Of a DNA stretch of 25,449 nucleotides, positions 15,707-23,281 are shown piece by piece. Position 1 is the stretch's first letter; each line of letters opens with the position of its first letter. The stretch is from contig JACQRF010000063.1 in the NCBI GenBank assembly GCA_016206635.1, forward strand, positions 1 through 25,449, written 5' to 3'. Both the position numbers and the translations under genes were made by a program. This DNA is from Candidatus Omnitrophota bacterium (GTDB lineage: Bacteria; Omnitrophota; Gorgyraeia; 1-14-0-20-64-10; JACQQZ01). The notes below the pieces were generated by a model that searched no databases, was not told the DNA's origin, and was given only the letters and a program-made list of their open reading frames with translations.

Positions 15707-17959
15707 TTAGCGGGGCGAATGACTCCGTTCGCGGTCCCGGCCAAAATCGCGCCGGGGGCCGTCGCGCGGGGGGCCCCCGTGCGGCCCATCGCCGCGGTAC
15801 GGGCGGTCGCCGCGCGACCGATCGCCGCCGCCCCGCCCTTCACGCCGGTGCGGCACCGGGGGCGCCTGCTCCTGGCCCGGCAACGCCTGCTTGCGGCTGA
15901 CATTGATGCGGCCCTGGAGATCCACCTCGATCACCTTCACCGGGAATGTGTCGCCAACCTTGATGGCGTCTTCGACCTTCGGCACAAACCCGGCATCCAG
16001 CTCGGAGACGTGGCAGAGACCTTCCCTGCCCGGGGAGATCTCGCAGAAGGCGCCGAAGTTCATGAGTCGGGTCACGGTGGCCTGGTAGATCCTGCCGACC
16101 TCCACGTCTTCCGTAAGCCCCTTGATCATGGCGATGGCTTTCTGGGACGCGGCCGCGTCGTTCGAGGCGACCAGCACGGTGCCGTCGTCCTCGATGTCCA
16201 CCGTCGCGCCGCTCTCGCTGGTGATCTTGCGGATCATCTTGCCGCCGGGGCCGATCACCGTGCCGATCTTCTCGGGATCAATCATCAGCTTCGTGATGCG
16301 CGGGGCGAACGCCGACAGCTCCGGCCGCGGGGAGGGCAGGACCGCCGTGATCGCCTGCAGGATCGCCTGTCGCGGCTCGCGGGACTGCTCGATCGCCTTG
16401 GCCAACACCTCGAGCGGCACGCCGGTCAGCTTGAGATCCAACTGCAGCGCCGTGATCCCGGCGGCGGTCCCGGCCACCTTGAAGTCCATATCGCCGGCAT
16501 GGTCCTCGAGCCCCGTGATATCGGTCAACACCACGTAGCGGTCCGCCCCTTCAAACACGAGCCCCATCGCCACGCCGGAGACCGGCGCCTTGATCGGCAC
16601 GCCGGCATCCATCAGCGTGAGGGTGCCGCTGCACACGGTCGCCATCGAGGAAGAGCCGTTGGATTCCAGGATCTCCGAGACGACCCGCACCGTGTACGGG
16701 AACTGGTCTTTCGACGGCATGACGGCCGCCAGCGCCCGTTCCGCGAGCGCCCCATGGCCGATCTCGCGCCGGCCGGGGCTGCGGACCGGCTTGGTCTCCC
16801 CGACGGAGAAGGGGGGGAAGTTGTAATGCAGCATGAACGCCTTGGTGGTCTCCCCCTCCAAGGCGTCAATCCGCTGCTCGTCGGACGCCGTGCCGAGCGT
16901 CACGGTGGCCAAACTCTGCGTCTGCCCGCGGCTGAACAGGCCGGAGCCGTGCGTGCGCGGCAGGACGCCGACCTCGCAGGTGATCGGCCGCAGGGTGGTG
17001 AGATCCCGCCCATCGGCGCGCACCCGTTTCGAGAGAATCGCCTGCCGGAGGTGCCCCGCCTCCACCTGCTCGAGCGCCAGCCTCACCTGCTCCGGCGTCG
17101 TGGTGGTGGACCCCGCCGGCGCGAACTGCTCAACCAGCTTCGCCAGGAGGGCATCCATCGCGTCGCTGCGGCCTTCCTTCTGCGAGGCGCGCGCCATCTC
17201 GGCATCCAACTCCGCCGTCGCCGCGCCACGCACCTGCTCGATCAGCGCCGGCTCGGCCTGCACCAGCGGGATCGTCCGCTTCGGCTTGCCGCACGCGGCG
17301 ACTAGCTCCCGCTGGAGTGCTGCGACCGCTTGCGCCTGCTGCTCGCCGAACCGGAGCGCCTCGACCATCAGCGCCTCCGGCAGCTCTTTGGCGCCGGCCT
17401 CCACCATGATGACCCCGTCCGGGCTCGTGACGACCACGAGGTCCAGCGTCCCTTGCTCCACTTCCTGGAATGTCGGGTTGACCACCCACTGGTCATTGAC
17501 CCGGCCGACCCGCACCGCCCCGAGCGGCCCCGTAAACGGGATGTCGGAGATGGAGAGCGCCGCGGAGGCGCCAACGACGGCCAAGATGTCCGGGTCGTTG
17601 ACGCCGTCATGCGACAGCACGAGGGCGATGACTTGGACTTCGTGGCGCAGCCCCTTCGGGAACAGCGGCCGGATCGGCCGGTCCACCAAACGGGCCGTGA
17701 GGGTTTCCTTCGCGGAGGGGCGCCCTTCCCGTTTGAAGAATCCGCCGGGGATTTTGCCGGCGGCGTAGGTCTTTTCCTGATACTCGACCGTCAGGGGCAT
17801 GAAATCAATCCCCGGTCGCGGCTTCTTGGCCGCGACGGCGGTCACGAGGACGACGGTCCCGCCCAACTGCACGGTCACGGCGCCGTCCGCTTGCTTGGCG
17901 AGCTTCCCGGTTTCGATGATGAGGTCGTCCCGCCCGATGCGTGCTTGAACGCGGTTCAT
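15707..17959 (-). CDS. pnp: Polyribonucleotide nucleotidyltransferase (PNPase)
   Basis: PNPase degrades RNA 3' to 5' by phosphorolysis as a trimer. The 750-residue protein shows the first RNase PH-like core (GGFFKREGRPSAKETLTARL, RPIRPLFP), the alpha-helical linker, the second core with the conserved SPGRREIGHGALAERAL and ESNGSSSMATVCSGTL, the metal-binding DHAGDMDFKVAGT, a KH domain (about 555-615, VIGPGGKMIRKI) and an S1 domain (about 625-693). Beyond these is a roughly 50-residue tail rich in Arg, Gly, Asp and Pro, which may bind RNA or partners. ATG 17959 is preceded by AGGA about 11 bases upstream. It follows rpsO after 47 bases, as in many bacteria. Confidence 0.97.
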   Translation of the reverse strand: MNRVQARIGRDDLIIETGKLAKQADGAVTVQLGGTVVLVTAVAAKKPRPGIDFMPLTVEYQEKTYAAGKIPGGFFKREGRPSAKETLTARLVDRPIRPLFPKGLRHEVQVIALVLSHDGVNDPDILAVVGASAALSISDIPFTGPLGAVRVGRVNDQWVVNPTFQEVEQGTLDLVVVTSPDGVIMVEAGAKELPEALMVEALRFGEQQAQAVAALQRELVAACGKPKRTIPLVQAEPALIEQVRGAATAELDAEMARASQKEGRSDAMDALLAKLVEQFAPAGSTTTTPEQVRLALEQVEAGHLRQAILSKRVRADGRDLTTLRPITCEVGVLPRTHGSGLFSRGQTQSLATVTLGTASDEQRIDALEGETTKAFMLHYNFPPFSVGETKPVRSPGRREIGHGALAERALAAVMPSKDQFPYTVRVVSEILESNGSSSMATVCSGTLTLMDAGVPIKAPVSGVAMGLVFEGADRYVVLTDITGLEDHAGDMDFKVAGTAAGITALQLDLKLTGVPLEVLAKAIEQSREPRQAILQAITAVLPSPRPELSAFAPRITKLMIDPEKIGTVIGPGGKMIRKITSESGATVDIEDDGTVLVASNDAAASQKAIAMIKGLTEDVEVGRIYQATVTRLMNFGAFCEISPGREGLCHVSELDAGFVPKVEDAIKVGDTFPVKVIEVDLQGRINVSRKQALPGQEQAPPVPHRREGRGGGDRSRGDRPYRGDGPHGGPPRDGPRRDFGRDRERSHSPR

Positions 17960-18014
17960 GGAAATGGGGATCCTTTTGAGTTAGGGGACCACGACTACAG
18001 CGAGGGTCATTTCC
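17960..18014 (-). promoter_or_regulatory. Possible rpsO-pnp intergenic RNA fold
   Basis: GGAAATG over the rpsO stop (18008-18014) is the exact complement of CATTTCC directly before the pnp ATG (17960-17966). Pairing would close a loop of about 41 bases that contains the AGGA ribosome site. In E. coli a pnp leader hairpin is cut by RNase III and mediates autoregulation; equivalence here is speculation. Confidence 0.35.
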
Positions 18015-18267
18015 GAAGGTGGAGGCGGTCGAGGAGCTGCTGGTACTCGGCGCGGTCCTGCGACTTGAGGTACTCGAGCAGTTTCCGCCGGCGATTGACC
18101 AGCATCAGCAGGCCGCGCCGCGAATGGTGATCCTTGCGGTGGACCTTGAAATGCTCCGTCAACTGGTTGATCCGGTCCGTCAGCAAGGCGATCTGCACCT
18201 GCGGCGAGCCGGTATCCCCTTCGTGCTGTTTGAAGTCGCTAATGATTGCCGTTTTGGGTGTCGTCAT
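18007..18267 (-). CDS. rpsO: 30S ribosomal protein S15
   Basis: S15 binds the central domain of 16S rRNA early in 30S assembly. The 86-residue protein contains the family core HEGDTGSPQVQIALLT, INQLTEHFKVHRKDHHSRRG and LLMLVNRRRKLLEYLK. I chose ATG 18267 (MTTPKTAII); an ATG at 18276 would give three more residues, and neither has a recognisable Shine-Dalgarno. Its own promoter lies 54 bases upstream. The order ribF-rpsO-pnp is the conserved one. Confidence 0.96.
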   Translation of the reverse strand: MTTPKTAIISDFKQHEGDTGSPQVQIALLTDRINQLTEHFKVHRKDHHSRRGLLMLVNRRRKLLEYLKSQDRAEYQQLLDRLHLRK

Positions 18268-18320
18268 GAGGACCATGGTGGGCAATTTCGCCGTGGTCAA
18301 ATCGTCGTTGTCTGGGCGGT

Positions 18321-18350
18321 ACTGTACCACGGGGGGCGGAGGCGTGTCAA
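18321..18350 (-). promoter_or_regulatory. rpsO-pnp promoter (TTGACA-18-TACAGT)
   Basis: A consensus -35 TTGACA (18345-18350), an 18-base spacer and TACAGT (18321-18326) precede rpsO. The -35 box contains the TGA stop of ribF (18347-18349), so promoter and stop codon are fused. The predicted start near 18314 gives a leader of about 45 bases. It would let rpsO-pnp and the genes after it be expressed apart from the upstream operon. Confidence 0.65.
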
Positions 18351-19258
18351 CCGCGATTCCGGCCAAGCCAGCGGCGGCTGGCGGCGATGTCGCGGTGGAT
18401 CTGGGCGACGAGGGCGGCGACGGAGGGGAAGCGGCGCTCGGCGCGGAGGCGGCGGACGAAGGCCACTTCCAGCATCCGGCCCCGCAGGGACGGGACGCGG
18501 GGGCGCAGGACGTGGACTTCGAGCGTCGGGGTGGTCGGGTGGCGGCGCTCGACGGTCGGGCGCCAACCCAGGTTGGCCACCCCACCCCACCATCTGACGG
18601 GGTCTGACCTCGTACGGGCGCGGACGGCATACACGCCGGGGGGCGGCAGCACGCCGGCGGCGACGGCCACGTTGGCGGTCGGGATGCCGACGCGCTGGCC
18701 CCGCCCCGCCCCGCGGACGACGCAGCCGACCACCGTCGGCGGGCGGCCGAGGTACCGGCGCACGGTCGCCAGGCGGCCCAACTGGATCGCCCGCCGGATG
18801 ATGCGCGACGACACGCGCACCCCATCGATCCGCACCGGCGGCACGACGTGCACGCGGATGCCATGGCGGCGGGCCAACATCCGCAAGGTGTCGATCGTCC
18901 CCGCCCGGCCATGGCCAAACCGGAAATCGTGGCCGACCACCACTTCTCGGGCGCGCAGGCGGCGCGCGAGCACCCCACCGACAAATTGCTCCGGGGTCTG
19001 CCGGGCCACTGCCCGCGTGAACCGCAGGACCACAGTGCGCGCGATCCCGCAGGCGGCAAACGCCGCCTTGCGTTGGTCCAACGACAGGAGCATCGGCGGG
19101 ACGCGCCAGGGGGCCACGACCACCGCCGGATGTGGCCAGAACGTCAAGGCGATCGGGGTCGCGTTCAACACCTGCGCCCGCCGCACCGCGCGCGCCAGAA
19201 TGGCCTGGTGGCCGCGGTGCACGCCGTCGAAGATGCCGATGGCCACAACCGGCCTCAT
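18347..19258 (-). CDS. ribF: Bifunctional riboflavin kinase/FAD synthetase
   Basis: RibF phosphorylates riboflavin to FMN and adenylates FMN to FAD. The 303-residue protein has the N-terminal nucleotidyltransferase motif GIFDGVHRGH at 8-17, GHDFRFGHGRAGTIDTL, and SSRIIRRAIQLG before the kinase half, whose GIPTANVAV motif binds ATP and magnesium. The start ATG 19258 follows AGGAG at 10 bases. In the kinase domain, between YAVRAR and GGVANLGWRPT, the sequence TRSDPVRWW looks like a species-specific loop. About 100 bases separate it from truB and include a perfect hairpin. Confidence 0.95.
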   Translation of the reverse strand: MRPVVAIGIFDGVHRGHQAILARAVRRAQVLNATPIALTFWPHPAVVVAPWRVPPMLLSLDQRKAAFAACGIARTVVLRFTRAVARQTPEQFVGGVLARRLRAREVVVGHDFRFGHGRAGTIDTLRMLARRHGIRVHVVPPVRIDGVRVSSRIIRRAIQLGRLATVRRYLGRPPTVVGCVVRGAGRGQRVGIPTANVAVAAGVLPPPGVYAVRARTRSDPVRWWGGVANLGWRPTVERRHPTTPTLEVHVLRPRVPSLRGRMLEVAFVRRLRAERRFPSVAALVAQIHRDIAASRRWLGRNRG

Positions 19259-19278
19259 CTAACCAACGCTCCTGTCAC

Positions 19279-19309
19279 CTCAAGGGGAAACCCATGGTTT
19301 CCCCTTGAG
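19279..19309. repeat. Perfect 14-bp inverted repeat between truB and ribF
   Basis: Arms 19279-19292 and 19296-19309 (CTCAAGGGGAAACC and its complement) enclose the loop CAT. In the minus-strand transcript it ends 9 bases before the AGGAG of ribF. No U-run follows on that strand, so it does not look like an intrinsic terminator. It could be a REP-type element or an mRNA-processing structure. Confidence 0.8.
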
Positions 19310-19358
19310 CCCTTTCTTTCAGAGGTCAATAAGCACACCTGTTCAATGGTCGGGCGCG

Positions 19359-20039
19359 TCATGGAACCGGATGCAGGAGCGGCAGGACCGCGGATGGCGG
19401 CAAGGTCTCGAGCGCGTCGAGCGGTTGCGCCTCGGTCACCGACCACGGTCCGACGCGCGTCCGGCGCAGCGCGCTCAACATGCCGCCGCAGCCGAGTGCC
19501 TGGCCGAGATCGTGGGCAAGCGTGCGAACGTAGGTGCCTTTCGAGCAGGTGATGAACAGGGCCACGCGGTCGCCCGCCATCTCGCGGACCTCCAGCGCGG
19601 CGATGCGGACCCGGCGGCGCTTCTCCGGGACCGCTTCCCCGGCCCGCGCCAACTCATAGCCGCGGCGGCCACCGAACCGGACCGCCGAGTAGGGCGGCAC
19701 CCGCTGCTCGATCTCGCCGCGGAACGGCGCGCAGGCGGCATCCACTTGCTCGCGCGACAACGGCGGGACCGGCCGGCGCTCGACCACGCGGCCCTCGGCA
19801 TCCTGCGTCTCAGTCGTCACGCCGAGCGTGACGGTCGCCTCGTACGATTTATCCAATCCCAGGAGGGTTTCGGCCGACTTCGTGGCGCGGCCGAGCAAGA
19901 TCAGGAGGACCCCGGTGGCCATCGGATCCAGCGTGCCGCCGTGGCCCATGCGAGCGACACGCCAGCGCCGGCGCAGGCGGTCCACCACGTCGTGGGACGT
20001 CAGCCCCGCCGGCTTGTCAACGACGAGCAGGCCGTCCAT
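19359..20039 (-). CDS. truB: tRNA pseudouridine(55) synthase
   Basis: TruB converts U55 to pseudouridine in the T-loop of elongator tRNAs. The 226-residue protein has the catalytic Asp38 in GHGGTLDPMATGVL, the KSYEATVTLG motif and CSKGTYVRTLAHDLG. It is about 90 residues shorter than the E. coli enzyme, with little beyond the catalytic domain, so the C-terminal PUA-like domain is absent or very reduced. ATG 20039 (MDGLLVVDKPAG) fits the family start and overlaps the nrnA end by 23 bases, implying coupling; no Shine-Dalgarno is seen. Confidence 0.94.
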   Translation of the reverse strand: MDGLLVVDKPAGLTSHDVVDRLRRRWRVARMGHGGTLDPMATGVLLILLGRATKSAETLLGLDKSYEATVTLGVTTETQDAEGRVVERRPVPPLSREQVDAACAPFRGEIEQRVPPYSAVRFGGRRGYELARAGEAVPEKRRRVRIAALEVREMAGDRVALFITCSKGTYVRTLAHDLGQALGCGGMLSALRRTRVGPWSVTEAQPLDALETLPPSAVLPLLHPVP

Positions 20040-21006
20040 GCGAGGGGACGCTGGGCAGATGCGTGCGGATCTCCGCCAACAACGCTCGCCGGGCGCTCGA
20101 GAGAGACCCGCGGATCGTGCAGCCGCTGGCCGCCAAATGCCCGCCGCCGCCGAAGGCCCGCGCGATGCGGTCGACATCAACCCGGCCTTTGGACCGCAAG
20201 CTGATGCGCACGTTGCGGGGTCCGTGCTCGCGCATGGCGAACGCCACCTCGGCCGTCTTGATCGCCCGCGGATAATTCACGAGCTCATCCAAAATTTCCG
20301 GGCCCGCTTGCCGGACGAGCCGGCGCGGCACTTCGACCCAGGCGACGCGGCCATCGGGGGTCGCCTGCAACCGCCGCAGGACCACCCCGAGCGTCCGCAG
20401 GCCGCGGAGGTGATGTGTCTCGTACAACTGCTGGGAGACCACCAATGGGCTGATCCGGGCCCGCTCCAAGAGATCGGCGGCGATCCGGTGCACCTCCGGC
20501 GTGGTGTTGCGGTACTTGAACGAGCCGGTGTCAATGACCAGGGCGGCGTACAAACAGAGCGCATCGTCTTTGGAGGGGGCGATCCGGAACGCGCGGAACA
20601 ACCGGTAGATCATCTGCCCCGTCGCCGCGGCTGCCGGATCAACCCAATTGATATCGCCGAACCGGTCATGGCTGACGTGGTGATCAATGCTGATGAGTTG
20701 CCCGGCCTGCTTCAACCACTTGGCGGAGGCGCCGACGCGGGCGAACACCGGGACATCCACGGTGATCGCCACCTCCGCATCGGTCGGCCCCGGCAATGTG
20801 GCCGCCACGCGGTCGGACCCCGGCAGGAAACGGAGGCTCTCCGGCGTGCCGCCGTCGTTGAGGATCTGGACCCGCTTGCCCAATTTCCGCAGCAGGCCCG
20901 CCAACCCGAGGGCCGAGCCGAGCGCGTCGGCCTCCGGGTTGACGTGGGCCGCCACGAGGAATCGCCGGTGGCGGCGAATGGCCTGGACCACGCGCGGCAG
21001 GCTCAT
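20017..21006 (-). CDS. nrnA: DHH phosphoesterase, NrnA-like oligoribonuclease/pAp phosphatase
   Basis: NrnA degrades nanoRNAs and dephosphorylates 3'-phosphoadenosine 5'-phosphate. The 329-residue protein has the DHH domain with AHVNPEADALGSALGL (His21, Asp27), an aspartate in ITVDVPVF, the DHH motif itself at 108-110 (ISIDHHVSHD), and VIDTGSFKYRNT. The C-terminal DHHA1 domain ends in FGGGGHLAASGCTI. In the first motif Glu25 stands where family members often have Asp. ATG 21006 overlaps the rbfA stop as ATGA. The rbfA-nrnA-truB order is the usual one. Confidence 0.93.
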   Translation of the reverse strand: MSLPRVVQAIRRHRRFLVAAHVNPEADALGSALGLAGLLRKLGKRVQILNDGGTPESLRFLPGSDRVAATLPGPTDAEVAITVDVPVFARVGASAKWLKQAGQLISIDHHVSHDRFGDINWVDPAAAATGQMIYRLFRAFRIAPSKDDALCLYAALVIDTGSFKYRNTTPEVHRIAADLLERARISPLVVSQQLYETHHLRGLRTLGVVLRRLQATPDGRVAWVEVPRRLVRQAGPEILDELVNYPRAIKTAEVAFAMREHGPRNVRISLRSKGRVDVDRIARAFGGGGHLAASGCTIRGSLSSARRALLAEIRTHLPSVPSHGRPARR

Positions 21007-21368
21007 GCGCCGGCGGCCTGCGGGGCGGACGACGGTGGGGGTTGCGCCGCCTTGAGGAGCTGCTGCACCCGGATGCCCTCGGCGACGGACGGATCGTACT
21101 GGAACCGCAGCTCCGGCGTGAATCGCAAGCGGAGCCGCTCCCCGACCAGCCGGCGGATGTACGGGGCGGCGCGGCCCAAGCCGGCCTCCGTGGCCGCCAC
21201 GCGGTCCGGCTCCAGCACGCTGAAATAGATCACGGCATGCTGCAGATCGGCCGTGGCCTTCACGCGGGTGACGGTCACCAGCTGCACGCGGGGGTCTTTC
21301 AATTCCTGCTGCAGGATCAGGGCCACGGTTTCCCTGATCGCTTCCTCGACTTTCGGGACGCGGTTCAT
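21003..21368 (-). CDS. rbfA: 30S ribosome-binding factor A
   Basis: RbfA is a small KH-fold factor needed for late 30S maturation and 16S processing. The 121-residue protein contains MNRVPKVEEAIRETVALILQ and HAVIYFSVLEPD, then YIRRLVGERLRLRFTPELRF, all typical. ATG 21368 has GGAG about 9 bases upstream; the longer GTG frame from 21392 would start next to the tRNA end and adds nothing family-like. The last about 20 residues are Ala/Pro-rich. infB, its usual upstream neighbour, is replaced here by tRNA-Arg. Confidence 0.93.
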   Translation of the reverse strand: MNRVPKVEEAIRETVALILQQELKDPRVQLVTVTRVKATADLQHAVIYFSVLEPDRVAATEAGLGRAAPYIRRLVGERLRLRFTPELRFQYDPSVAEGIRVQQLLKAAQPPPSSAPQAAGA

Positions 21369-21394
21369 CAGCAGATCTCCAGGTTGGCACACGA

Positions 21395-21472
21395 TGGTGC
21401 GCCCGCCGCGATTTGAACGCGGGACACCTAGCTCCGGAGGCTAGTGCTCTATCCGGGCTGAGCTACGGGCGC
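21395..21472 (-). tRNA. tRNA-Arg (anticodon CCG)
   Basis: The minus strand from 21472 folds as a full tRNA: acceptor GCGCCCG/CGGGCGC with discriminator A, the D-arm TAGCTCAG...AGAGCA, the anticodon stem CTAGC/GCTAG around CTCCGGA (anticodon CCG, codon CGG), and a T-arm with GTTCAAATC. The 3' CCA is encoded (21395-21397). It lies 11 bases after the small coiled-coil gene and 26 bases before rbfA, on the same strand, so it may be cut from a longer transcript. Confidence 0.96.
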
Positions 21473-21483
21473 AACTGAACCGG

Positions 21484-21702
21484 TTATGCGTGGACGTGGG
21501 TATCCAAACGATGGCAAAGATCTCGAAACCCGATTTTCATCGCCGCCTCCAACGTCGTGAACCGCTCTTCCACGTCCTGGCGGAATTGATCGAGCTTCCG
21601 ATCGAGTACGCCATGCCCTTCGGCAATGGTTTGGACCTGTGATTGGATGTTTTCAAGCAATACTTCGGTACGTGTTCGCTCGCTGGACTGCCGTTTCACC
21701 AT
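21484..21702 (-). CDS. Small coiled-coil protein of unknown function
   Basis: A 72-residue protein of no family I can name for certain. It reads as a single amphipathic coiled coil: LLENIQSQVQTIAEGHGVLD, then RKLDQFRQDVEERFTTLEAAM, with hydrophobic residues in heptad spacing and no membrane segment. Similar small hypothetical proteins carrying an AEGH-VLDRKLD-type core occur scattered in bacterial genomes. ATG 21702 has AGGAG only 3 bases before it; a longer frame to 21774 exists but includes the candidate promoter. It has its own promoter-like sequence and may be co-transcribed with tRNA-Arg. Confidence 0.72.
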   Translation of the reverse strand: MVKRQSSERTRTEVLLENIQSQVQTIAEGHGVLDRKLDQFRQDVEERFTTLEAAMKIGFRDLCHRLDTHVHA

Positions 21703-21745
21703 TGACTCCTGCCGTTGTGCGGGGGAACTGTGTGCGGGGAGCAGT

Positions 21746-21774
21746 AGTCTACCCCCGGGGCAGATCGAACGCAA
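21746..21774 (-). promoter_or_regulatory. Candidate promoter for the small coiled-coil gene (TTGCGT-17-TAGACT)
   Basis: TTGCGT (21769-21774), a 17-base spacer and TAGACT (21746-21751) lie just after the queC stop and about 44 bases before the ATG at 21702. If real, it could also feed tRNA-Arg and the rbfA operon. The -35 box is weak, so confidence is modest. Confidence 0.4.
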
Positions 21775-21780
21775 GGGGAT

Positions 21781-22470
21781 TCAGGCCGCGAGGGCCGGAT
21801 CGGCGACGCCGGCTTCGCGGAATCCTTTGGCGCGAAGCCGGCAACTGTCGCACCGGCCGCAGGGGCGGCGGCCGCCGAGGTAGCAGGACCAGGTCAGCGC
21901 GTACGGCACGCCGAGTCGGAAACCCCGGCGGATGATCTGGGTTTTCGTCAGTCGGATGAGCGGCGTTTCGATCCGGATCGCCCGCCCCTCCACGCCGGTC
22001 CTCGTCCCTTGCCGGGCCACCGCCGTAAACGCCCGGTAGAACGCCGGTCGGCAGTCGGGATAACCGCTGTAATCCAAAAAATTCGCTCCGATGAACACAC
22101 GGGTCGCGCCGAGCGTCTCGGCATAGCCGAGCGCCAGGCTCAGGAACAGCGTGTTGCGCGCCGGCACGTAGGTCGCGGGAATGCCGCGGGCCATCTGTGC
22201 GGTCGAGCGGCCCAACGGCACCGCCACGCGCCGGTCGGTCAAGGCGCTGCCGCCCCACGGCAGGCGCAGGCGCACCACCTGCGCCGGGCACCCGGCGGCG
22301 CGGGCCACCCGCCGCGCGGCCTCGAGTTCCCGGCGGTGGCGCTGGCCGTAGTCCACGAGGAGCGCGTGGCAGCGGAAGCCGCGGGCGCGGGCGATGAACA
22401 ACGTCGTGGCGGAGTCGAGTCCGCCGGACAGCAGGACGACCGCAGCGGGAAGTCGGCGTTTAGACGGCAA
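21781..22470 (-). CDS. queC: 7-cyano-7-deazaguanine synthase
   Basis: QueC uses ATP and ammonia to turn 7-carboxy-7-deazaguanine into preQ0 for queuosine or archaeosine-type modification. The 229-residue protein has the PP-loop SGGLDS at 15-20, the VDYGQRHRRE segment, VPARNTLFLSLALGYAE, and the zinc-binding cysteines 196, 204, 207 and 210 (SCYLGG...CGRCDSC). It overlaps the murI end by 11 bases. Its pathway partners queD and queE are not in the window, so the gene stands alone. Confidence 0.95.
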   Translation of the reverse strand: MPSKRRLPAAVVLLSGGLDSATTLFIARARGFRCHALLVDYGQRHRRELEAARRVARAAGCPAQVVRLRLPWGGSALTDRRVAVPLGRSTAQMARGIPATYVPARNTLFLSLALGYAETLGATRVFIGANFLDYSGYPDCRPAFYRAFTAVARQGTRTGVEGRAIRIETPLIRLTKTQIIRRGFRLGVPYALTWSCYLGGRRPCGRCDSCRLRAKGFREAGVADPALAA

Positions 22471-23281
22471 CGCGCGTCACTGGCCGGACCGGCCGGCCCA
22501 GGAACCGGCTTCCCAGCGTCGTGAAATGGGCTGACTCGTCGGAGACGTAGTAGCGGTGGGCCGGACGGGATCCATTGCGGCTCAGGTTGAGGAGATGGTG
22601 GTGCTGCAGAATCACCTTCGTGTGATGGGCCACCTCCGCGGCGGAGTCCACGAGCTGAACCCCCGGCCCGAGCACCTGCCGCAGCATCGGCTTCAACAGG
22701 GGATAGTGCGTGCAGCCGAGGATCAGCGTGTCCACCTTCGCCTGCTTCAGCGGCGCCAGGTACTCGGCGGCGATCGTCCTCGCCACGGGCCGGGTCACCC
22801 ACCCCTCCTCGACGATCGGCACGAACAGCGGGCAGCCGACCGAGGTCACGCGGATCGCCGGATCCACGCGGTGGATCGCCCGCTCGTAGGCGCCGCTGCC
22901 GACCGTCGCCGCCGTGCCGATGACGCCGATCCGCCGCGCCCGCGTCGCGGCAATGGCCGCCTGCACGCCCGGCTCAATCACCCCCACCAGCGGCACGCTG
23001 AACGACCGCTCGAGGAATGGCAGGGCGTGGCTCGACGCCGTGTTGCACGCGATGATGATCAGTTTCACCTCGTGGTGCAGCAGGAACAGCACGTTCTCCG
23101 TCGAGAACCGCACGATCGTCTCGCGGGATTTATTCCCGTACGGCACGCGGGCCGTGTCGCCGAAGTAATACACCGTTTCGTGCGGGAGCACGCGGAACAA
23201 CTCGCGGACCACCGTCAACCCGCCGATCCCGGAGTCGAACACCCCGATCGGGCGAGCGCTGCCTTTAGTTGGAGAAGCCAT
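22460..23281 (-). CDS. murI: Glutamate racemase
   Basis: MurI supplies D-glutamate for peptidoglycan. The 273-residue protein has IGVFDSGIGGLTVV near the N-terminus, YFGDTARVPYG, and the two catalytic cysteines Cys79 in ACNTASS and Cys190 in GCTHYPLL. ATG 23281 gives a typical N-terminus; an in-frame ATG at 23293 would add four residues, and no Shine-Dalgarno separates the choices. It overlaps the amidase end by 17 bases, and the amidase-murI pairing joins two peptidoglycan functions. Confidence 0.94.
   Translation of the reverse strand: MASPTKGSARPIGVFDSGIGGLTVVRELFRVLPHETVYYFGDTARVPYGNKSRETIVRFSTENVLFLLHHEVKLIIIACNTASSHALPFLERSFSVPLVGVIEPGVQAAIAATRARRIGVIGTAATVGSGAYERAIHRVDPAIRVTSVGCPLFVPIVEEGWVTRPVARTIAAEYLAPLKQAKVDTLILGCTHYPLLKPMLRQVLGPGVQLVDSAAEVAHHTKVILQHHHLLNLSRNGSRPAHRYYVSDESAHFTTLGSRFLGRPVRPVTRVAV

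Noticed and set aside
13994..17305. An 1103-codon open frame on the plus strand opposite ftsK and pnp.
   Set aside because: It is antisense to two certain genes, is Arg/His/Gly-rich without recognisable domains, and such frames arise from GC-rich codon bias.
18597..18610. A GGGGTCTGACC near-palindrome inside ribF that could be a decayed repeat.
   Set aside because: Arms are only about six bases with one mismatch; this can occur by chance in GC-rich coding sequence.
19279..19309. The truB-ribF hairpin as an intrinsic terminator.
   Set aside because: No U-run follows the stem on the minus strand; the T-containing stretch is on the wrong side.
19255..19446. A 63-codon minus-strand frame in the truB-ribF gap.
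   Set aside because: It overlaps the ends of both genes, has no ribosome site and reads through the hairpin; no family resemblance.
21253..21444. A plus-strand frame ending PPRFERGTPSSGG.
   Set aside because: It is the typical shadow translation of the complement of a tRNA gene plus rbfA antisense.
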